From JBHJHK01 sp050330975 (GTDB taxonomy: Bacteria; Pseudomonadota; Gammaproteobacteria; Competibacterales; Competibacteraceae): a stretch of 20,464 nucleotides of DNA. The translations under genes were made by a program, and so were the position numbers. A model generated the notes under the pieces. The model saw nothing but the letters and a program-made list of their open reading frames with translations. It searched no databases and was not told where the DNA came from. The DNA lies in the NCBI GenBank assembly GCA_050330975.1, contig JBHJHK010000095.1:1-20464 (forward strand), written 5' to 3'. Each line of letters opens with the position of its first letter. Within the stretch, counting starts at the first letter, position 1. Shown one piece after another: positions 16,264 to 20,464 of this stretch.

Positions 16264-17802
16264 CAGGTTCAGCAAATGGATAAAGTCGTCTCGGACCTCG
16301 CGATCGCTCTTGCGCAGGGTCTGGACCTTGCGGCAGGCGTGGAGGACAGTGGTGTGGTCGCGGCCTCCAAAGGCATCGCCGATCTCGGGCAAGCTGTAGT
16401 CGGTGAGTTCCTTGGCCAAGGCCATGGCCAACTGGCGCGGGCGGGTGACGGCCCTGAGCCTGGTGGTGGAGCTCAAGTCGGCCAGTTCGAGGTGGTAAAA
16501 GTCGGCCACCACTTGTTTGATGGTGTCGATGGTGACCGATTTGTCCTGGAGGCTGATGAGATCGCGCAGGGCGTCTTGGGCAAAGGCCATGGTGATGGCT
16601 TGGCCTGTGAACTGGGCGTTAGCCTGGACGCGCCGCAGGGCGCCCTCGAGCTCTCGCACGTTGGAGCGCACCCGCTTGGCGATGAAAAATCCCACCTCGT
16701 CCCCCAGTTCGAGGCCGTAGTGGCGGGCCTTGGCCTTGAGGATAGCCACCCGGGTTTCCAGCTCTGGGGGTTCGATGGCCACGGTTAGCCCCGAGCCAAA
16801 GCGGGACTTGAGGCGCTCCTCCAACCCCGTGACCTCCTTGGGGAACCGATCGCAGGTGAGGATGATTTGCTGGCGTCCCTCGAGGAGAGTATTAAAGGTG
16901 TGGAAGAACTCCTCCTGGGAACGTTCTTTCCCCGACAAAAATTGGATGTCGGCGATGAGCAGGGCGTCGAGGGAGCGGTAGTGACGCTTGAAGTCGCCAA
17001 TGACATTGTGGCGCAACGCCCCCACTAGATCGGCGACAAAGTGCTCGGAGTGCTGGTAGACCACCTGAGCCCCCTGGCGTCCCTGGAGAAGGTTGCCGAC
17101 GGCGTGCATGAGGTGGGTTTTGCCGAGGCCGGTGCCGCCGTAGATGAACAGTGGGTTGTAGGCCCTGCCGGGGTTGCGGGCCACCTGTTGGCAAGCCGCC
17201 AGGGCCAACTGGTTGGATTTGCCCTCGACGAAACTGGCAAAGGTGAACTCTGGGTTGAGGTGGTTGCGGTGGGGTTCTAGGACTTTGCCCTGGGGCTGTG
17301 GCGTCCCGTTGGAGACAGCCTCAGGCCTCTTGGCCGGTCGGGAAGCCGCTTCTTGGGGCTCATCCCCCAGGACCTGAAAGGGGCCAAGGGCAGAAGACTT
17401 GGGGGCAGGAGCCCCTCCGCCGAAGGTTTTGGGCGGCGAAGCCCTGGGGGCGGGAGATTTGAAGGCGGGGGGGTGAGACGCGGCGGCTCTGGGTCCGGGG
17501 TGGGAAGGTGTGCGCTGATTTGGGGGAGAACTGCGGGGGGGTTTGGGTCCCGATGGGGCGTTGCTGCCGATTTCCAGTTCCACCGCCACGGTGCGTTCGG
17601 GACGGACTTGTCCGAGGGCTTGATGGATATGACTCAAGTAGTGCTTGCGCACCAAGTCCAACACAAAGCGATTGGGAGCCAAAAGCCGCAGGCGATCCCC
17701 CTCTTCGATGGCCTGGAGGGGATGGATCCAAGTGTTCAACTGTCGCTCGGAGAGCTCGCGCTCCAAGTGCTCTAGAGAAGTTTTCCAAAGGGTGTGCTCC
17801 AC
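16252..17802 (-). CDS. dnaA: Chromosomal replication initiator DnaA
   Basis: DnaA binds oriC boxes, melts the origin and loads DnaB. The product is 516 residues, longer than E. coli (467). Domain I is about 1-78 (LWKTSLEHLERELSERQLNT). Domain II is an unusually long linker rich in Pro, Ser and Ala, about 79-182. Domain III is the AAA+ core with Walker A GGTGLGKTH at 222-230, Walker B LLIADIQF at 281-288 and the arginine-finger segment RLKSRFGSGLTVA. Domain IV contains RPRQLAMALAKELTDYSLPE and GGRDHTTVLHACRKV, the DnaA-box-binding helix-turn-helix. Position 284 of Walker B is Ala, where E. coli has Asp; D285 is kept. The start is GTG at 17802, also GTG in E. coli. The nearest Shine-Dalgarno is GAGG in a tandem repeat 11 bases upstream. 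Confidence 0.98.
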   Translation of the reverse strand: MEHTLWKTSLEHLERELSERQLNTWIHPLQAIEEGDRLRLLAPNRFVLDLVRKHYLSHIHQALGQVRPERTVAVELEIGSNAPSGPKPPRSSPPNQRTPSHPGPRAAASHPPAFKSPAPRASPPKTFGGGAPAPKSSALGPFQVLGDEPQEAASRPAKRPEAVSNGTPQPQGKVLEPHRNHLNPEFTFASFVEGKSNQLALAACQQVARNPGRAYNPLFIYGGTGLGKTHLMHAVGNLLQGRQGAQVVYQHSEHFVADLVGALRHNVIGDFKRHYRSLDALLIADIQFLSGKERSQEEFFHTFNTLLEGRQQIILTCDRFPKEVTGLEERLKSRFGSGLTVAIEPPELETRVAILKAKARHYGLELGDEVGFFIAKRVRSNVRELEGALRRVQANAQFTGQAITMAFAQDALRDLISLQDKSVTIDTIKQVVADFYHLELADLSSTTRLRAVTRPRQLAMALAKELTDYSLPEIGDAFGGRDHTTVLHACRKVQTLRKSDREVRDDFIHLLNLLSG

Positions 17803-17811
17803 GGCTTTACC

Positions 17812-17838
17812 GACCTCATCGAGACCTCATCGAGACCT
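17812..17838 (-). repeat. 11-bp tandem repeat in the dnaA leader
   Basis: GACCTCATCGA is repeated perfectly at 17812-17822 and 17823-17833, with a third partial copy (GACCT) at 17834-17838. In the dnaA transcript each unit carries UGAGGU, so the repeat duplicates a Shine-Dalgarno-like element; the nearer copy is 11 bases from the GTG. Each full unit also contains an out-of-frame ATG. Confidence 0.6.
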
Positions 17839-17954
17839 TGAGCTAGCTATCCCGCGGTGCCTTGCACCGGCTGTTCCTAGCCTAGCGCGATCCCCTCGAT
17901 GCAATCCACAGGGACACTCTGGGGTGCCAAACCAGCTCAGTTCTCGGGTTATTC

Positions 17955-17983
17955 TTGACAGAGAAAGAGTTAGTCGGTACTTT
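17955..17983 (+). promoter_or_regulatory. Promoter for rpmH-rnpA
   Basis: A perfect -35, TTGACA (17955-17960), is followed after 17 bp by TACTTT (17978-17983), a poor -10. The perfect -35 and the position upstream of rpmH support a strong ribosomal-protein promoter with a leader of about 190 bases. Confidence 0.5.
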
Positions 17984-18181
17984 TTGCGATCTCGCCACCC
18001 CGGTGCTACTCGCCCGAGCTGTTCCAGCTAGCCAAATTAATCCATGGGTTCTAACGATTTGGCTTGACCGAGGCGATGGGCCCACACATTCCCGTCGCTC
18101 TTCGCGCCTCCAAATATACCTGGAGTACACCGCGGTCGTTGGCCCCATTTCCACTGGCTCATCGTTCAAGAGTACCTTTCC

Positions 18182-18316
18182 ATGAAGCGGACCTTTCAAC
18201 CCAGCGTTCTGAAGCGAAAGCGCACCCACGGCTTCCGCGCCCGCATGGCGACCCGTCACGGCCGGGCTATCATCAAGGCGCGCCGGGCCAAGGGGCGGAC
18301 TCGACTGACCCCCTAG
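18182..18316 (+). CDS. rpmH: 50S ribosomal protein L34
   Basis: This 44-residue, highly basic protein of the large ribosomal subunit reads MKRTFQPSVLKRKRTHGFRA and ends RAKGRTRLTP, a full match to the L34 family. In this strain position 4 is Thr and the usual NRKR is KRKR. It is too short for a 60-residue ORF cutoff. The ATG at 18182 has AAGAG about 9 bases upstream. It is divergent from dnaA, as in nearly all bacteria, and directly precedes rnpA. Confidence 0.98.
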   Translation: MKRTFQPSVLKRKRTHGFRARMATRHGRAIIKARRAKGRTRLTP

Positions 18317-18327
18317 AGTTCGGAACC

Positions 18328-18747
18328 ATTTCCCTCCCTCGCCACTTGAGGCTGAGGCGGCGGGCCGAATTCAACTGGGTCTTTGCCGACCCCTTCAAGT
18401 CAAACGACGAATACTTTACCCTGCTCGGACGGTGCAATGCCTCGACCCACCCGCGCTTGGGGCTCGCTGTGTCGCGCAAGGTGTCGAAGTTGGCCGTGGT
18501 GCGCAACCGCATCAAACGCGTGGTGCGCGAGAGCTTTCGCCAGCACCACGTCCATTTGCCGGCCTTGGACATCGTGGTGGTCGCCAGGTCCACGGCTCGT
18601 CGTTCGACCAACGAGAGACTGTTTTGCGCCCTGGAACGCCACTGGGCGCGCCTCAGGCGGCGAATGGACGCCGGGCACCATGCCTCCCCGAATCGCACTG
18701 GTGGGGATTCAAAGCCGCCGTCCTCCTCGTCGGGGGATTCGCCGTGA
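18328..18747 (+). CDS. rnpA: Ribonuclease P protein component
   Basis: This is the protein subunit of RNase P, which supports removal of tRNA 5' leaders by the catalytic RNA. Family features include SLPRHLRLRRRAEFNWVF, HPRLGLAVSRKVSKLAVVRN and the RNR box continuing as RIKRVVRESFRQHH, then LPALDIVVVAR and LERHWARLRRR. No ATG, GTG or TTG precedes the conserved N-terminus. The in-frame ATT at 18328, 11 bases after the rpmH stop, gives the normal N-terminal length. A TTG at 18346 would remove the conserved LPRH. The start given here is therefore a judgement. The C-terminus has an extra 20-25 residue Ser/Pro/Gly-rich tail beyond the usual end. Confidence 0.9.
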   Translation: MSLPRHLRLRRRAEFNWVFADPFKSNDEYFTLLGRCNASTHPRLGLAVSRKVSKLAVVRNRIKRVVRESFRQHHVHLPALDIVVVARSTARRSTNERLFCALERHWARLRRRMDAGHHASPNRTGGDSKPPSSSSGDSP

Positions 18748-18798
18748 GGATCCCACCCTCCCCACCCTCCTCCCCTGATCCACTGACGTCGATCCGCC

Positions 18799-20464
18799 AT
18801 GGAAAACCAACGATTCTTCCTCCTCGTCGCCCTGGGGTGCGTATTGTTCCTCATTTGGCAGGCTTGGCTCGGCGAGCAAGCGGCCAAGCGCGCCGCAGAA
18901 GACCCCGTCGCCAGCGCCCCGTCCACCCCCGCGGCCCCGGGCGAGGGGACGGCCCCGGCGACGGTGCCCGACATCCCCGCCAGAGCCACCCGCGACGCCG
19001 CGGGCAATGTCGAGTCGCCATTGCCAGAAGCCCCCGCCATCGCCCAAGGTCTGGAGACCGCCCGGCGCATCCGGGTGACCACCGACCTCTTCGAGGTGGA
19101 AATCGACACCCTGGGGGGCGATGTGCGCCACCTGGGGCTGCGCACCTATCCCGAGTCCCTGGAACGTCAGGACCAGCCCTTCGAGCTCATGGTGGACCGA
19201 GGTAGCCAGCTCCACGTCGCCCAGTCGGGCCTGCGGGCCATCGAAGGGGAAGCCCCCGACCACTACCAGCGCTTCACCGCCGAACGGGAGCGCTATGTCC
19301 TCCAGGAGGGGCAAGACCGCCTGGAAGTACCCCTGGTGTGGCAGGGGGACACGGGGGTACGGGTCACTAAAACCTACGTATTCCACCGGGACCGCTTTGT
19401 GATCGATGTGGGCTTTGCGGTGGAAAACCAAAGCGATGCCCCCTGGGTGGGCAGCCAGTACCGCCAGCTGCGGCGCACCCCTCCCCAGGAGGGAACCACG
19501 ATGTTCGGCATCTACACCTACACCGGTGGGGTGCTGTCCTCCCAGGCCACCAAGTACGAGAAGGTCAGCTTCTCTGATATGGTGGATGAAGACCTGGAGC
19601 GCCAGATCACCGGCGGCTGGATCGCCATGATCCAGCATTATTTCCTCACCTCTTGGATTCCCCAAAACCAAGACCAAATCAACACGGCCTACAGCCGCAG
19701 CACCCCCGACAACCACTACATCTTGGGCATCATCAGCCACGACCTGCTGCGCCTGGATCCGGGACAGGCGGGGGTGTTGGAGAGTCAACTCTACGCCGGC
19801 CCCAAGCTCCAAGACCGCCTGGCGGCCGTGGCCCCCAACCTCAACCTCACCGTGGACTACGGCTTCCTCACCATCATCGCCCAGCCGCTGTTTTGGCTCC
19901 TCGACGCCATCCACGGGGTGGTGGGCAACTGGGGGTGGGCCATCGTGCTGTTGACGGTGTTGATCAAGGCGGCGTTCTTCAAGTTGTCCGAAGCCAGCTA
20001 CCGCTCCATGGCCAACATGCGGCGCTTGGCGCCCCAACTCCAGCGCCTCAAGGAGCGCTACGGGGAGGACAAGCAGCGCATGCAGCAGGAGATGATGAAT
20101 CTCTACAAACAAGAGAAGATCAACCCCATCGGCGGTTGTTTGCCGATTCTCGTCCAGATACCAGTGTTTATCGCCCTCTACTGGATGCTGCTGGAGAGCG
20201 TGGAACTGCGCCAAGCCCCCTGGATTTTGTGGATCCAAGATCTCGCGGTGCGGGATCCCTTTTACGTCTTGCCGTTGCTCATGGGGGGAAGCATGTTCAT
20301 CCAACAACAGCTCAACCCCGCCCCCCCCCCCCCCCTACACGCCCAGGGGAAGAAGGCTTTGCCCGTGGTGGTGACCGGGTTTTTTATGTTGTTTACCGCC
20401 CGGGTATTGGGATACAGGGTGTGGATTAAACGGTTTGTCAAAGCCCAACAAAAAAGGATAACCC
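18799..20464 (+). CDS. yidC: Membrane protein insertase YidC, 3' end outside window
   Basis: YidC (Oxa1 family) inserts and folds inner-membrane proteins, alone or with SecYEG. The ATG at 18799 starts MENQRFFLLVALGCVLFLIW (helix 1), then a Pro/Ala-rich linker and the large periplasmic P1 domain. The insertase core has NWGWAIVLLTVLIKAAFFKL, with the conserved positive charge as Lys, then SMANMRRLAPQLQRLKERYG and NPIGGCLPILVQIPVFIALY. After QLNPAPP the expected final helix (PAGLVLYWxxNN) reads TARVLGYRVWIKRF instead, without indels. The frame remains open at the window end after 555 codons, close to full length (E. coli 548). The gene follows rnpA directly; yidD is missing. Confidence 0.95.
   Translation, partial: MENQRFFLLVALGCVLFLIWQAWLGEQAAKRAAEDPVASAPSTPAAPGEGTAPATVPDIPARATRDAAGNVESPLPEAPAIAQGLETARRIRVTTDLFEVEIDTLGGDVRHLGLRTYPESLERQDQPFELMVDRGSQLHVAQSGLRAIEGEAPDHYQRFTAERERYVLQEGQDRLEVPLVWQGDTGVRVTKTYVFHRDRFVIDVGFAVENQSDAPWVGSQYRQLRRTPPQEGTTMFGIYTYTGGVLSSQATKYEKVSFSDMVDEDLERQITGGWIAMIQHYFLTSWIPQNQDQINTAYSRSTPDNHYILGIISHDLLRLDPGQAGVLESQLYAGPKLQDRLAAVAPNLNLTVDYGFLTIIAQPLFWLLDAIHGVVGNWGWAIVLLTVLIKAAFFKLSEASYRSMANMRRLAPQLQRLKERYGEDKQRMQQEMMNLYKQEKINPIGGCLPILVQIPVFIALYWMLLESVELRQAPWILWIQDLAVRDPFYVLPLLMGGSMFIQQQLNPAPPPPLHAQGKKALPVVVTGFFMLFTARVLGYRVWIKRFVKAQQKRIT

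Larger units (their letters stand above)
17803..18181. other. Divergent dnaA-rpmH regulatory region
   Basis: No gene is apparent in these 379 bp. On the dnaA side there is an 11-bp tandem repeat (17812-17833 plus a partial copy) and a perfect 6-bp stem, CGGTGC/GCACCG (17855-17869). There is also a weak DnaA box, CAATCCACA (17902-17910), which could mediate DnaA autoregulation. On the rpmH side there is a promoter at 17955-17983 and a leader of about 190 bases. No good -10/-35 pair for dnaA was found. Confidence 0.5.

Overview
The window is chromosomal DNA of a high-G+C gammaproteobacterium, carrying the replication origin and two housekeeping blocks. The left block is recX-alaS-lysC-csrA-tRNA-Ser(GCU)-tRNA-Arg(ACG), the order seen next to recA in many Gammaproteobacteria. 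The right block is gyrB-recF-dnaN-oriC-dnaA on the minus strand, with divergent rpmH-rnpA-yidC on the plus strand. AlaRS, GyrB, DnaA, DnaN and LysC look full length, and the proteins and gene order resemble free-living gammaproteobacteria. I cannot name the genus from sequence alone. In the enteric and pseudomonad layouts I know, the recA locus lies away from oriC, so finding both within 20 kb suggests a rearrangement.

Layout: 1-454 recX (5' end outside the window); 531-3143 alaS; 3225-4478 lysC behind its own AT-rich promoter; 4594-4806 csrA with three CsrA-like sites in its leader; 4886-5074 two tRNAs. Positions 5075-7498 form a decayed, less GC-rich stretch. It holds a three-helix membrane-protein pseudogene, a 72-residue orphan protein with a strong ribosome binding site, an intact class I methyltransferase, and a frameshifted remnant of a CHASE8-type sensor. 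Positions 7499-10200 form an envelope metal and oxidative-stress cluster: a Spy/CpxP-like protein, a Tat-exported multicopper oxidase, and a convergent Tat-exported Mn-type superoxide dismutase. A DUF4124 protein follows at 10489-10977.

The most striking element is the origin at about 15846-16140, between dnaA and dnaN. It has nine perfect 9-bp DnaA boxes: five on the minus strand, then four on the plus strand. Most are 11-12 bp apart, and the two groups face each other across a 13-bp-arm palindrome. The outermost box is followed by a GC cluster, a short DnaA-trio-like run and an AT-rich palindrome, the arrangement of a bacterial basal unwinding element. The other flank carries three copies of an iteron-like decamer, TTCRCAWTGA, 20-21 bp apart, which I do not recognise.

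DnaA, DnaN, RecF and GyrB read away from dnaA on one strand. RpmH, RnpA and YidC read the other way. Oddities include an Ala in the first Asp position of the DnaA Walker B motif, no conventional start codon for rnpA, no yidD between rnpA and yidC, a Leu at the expected axial position of the multicopper oxidase type 1 copper, and a yidC 3' end that loses its conserved last helix in a poly-C-containing, error-like tract at the window edge.
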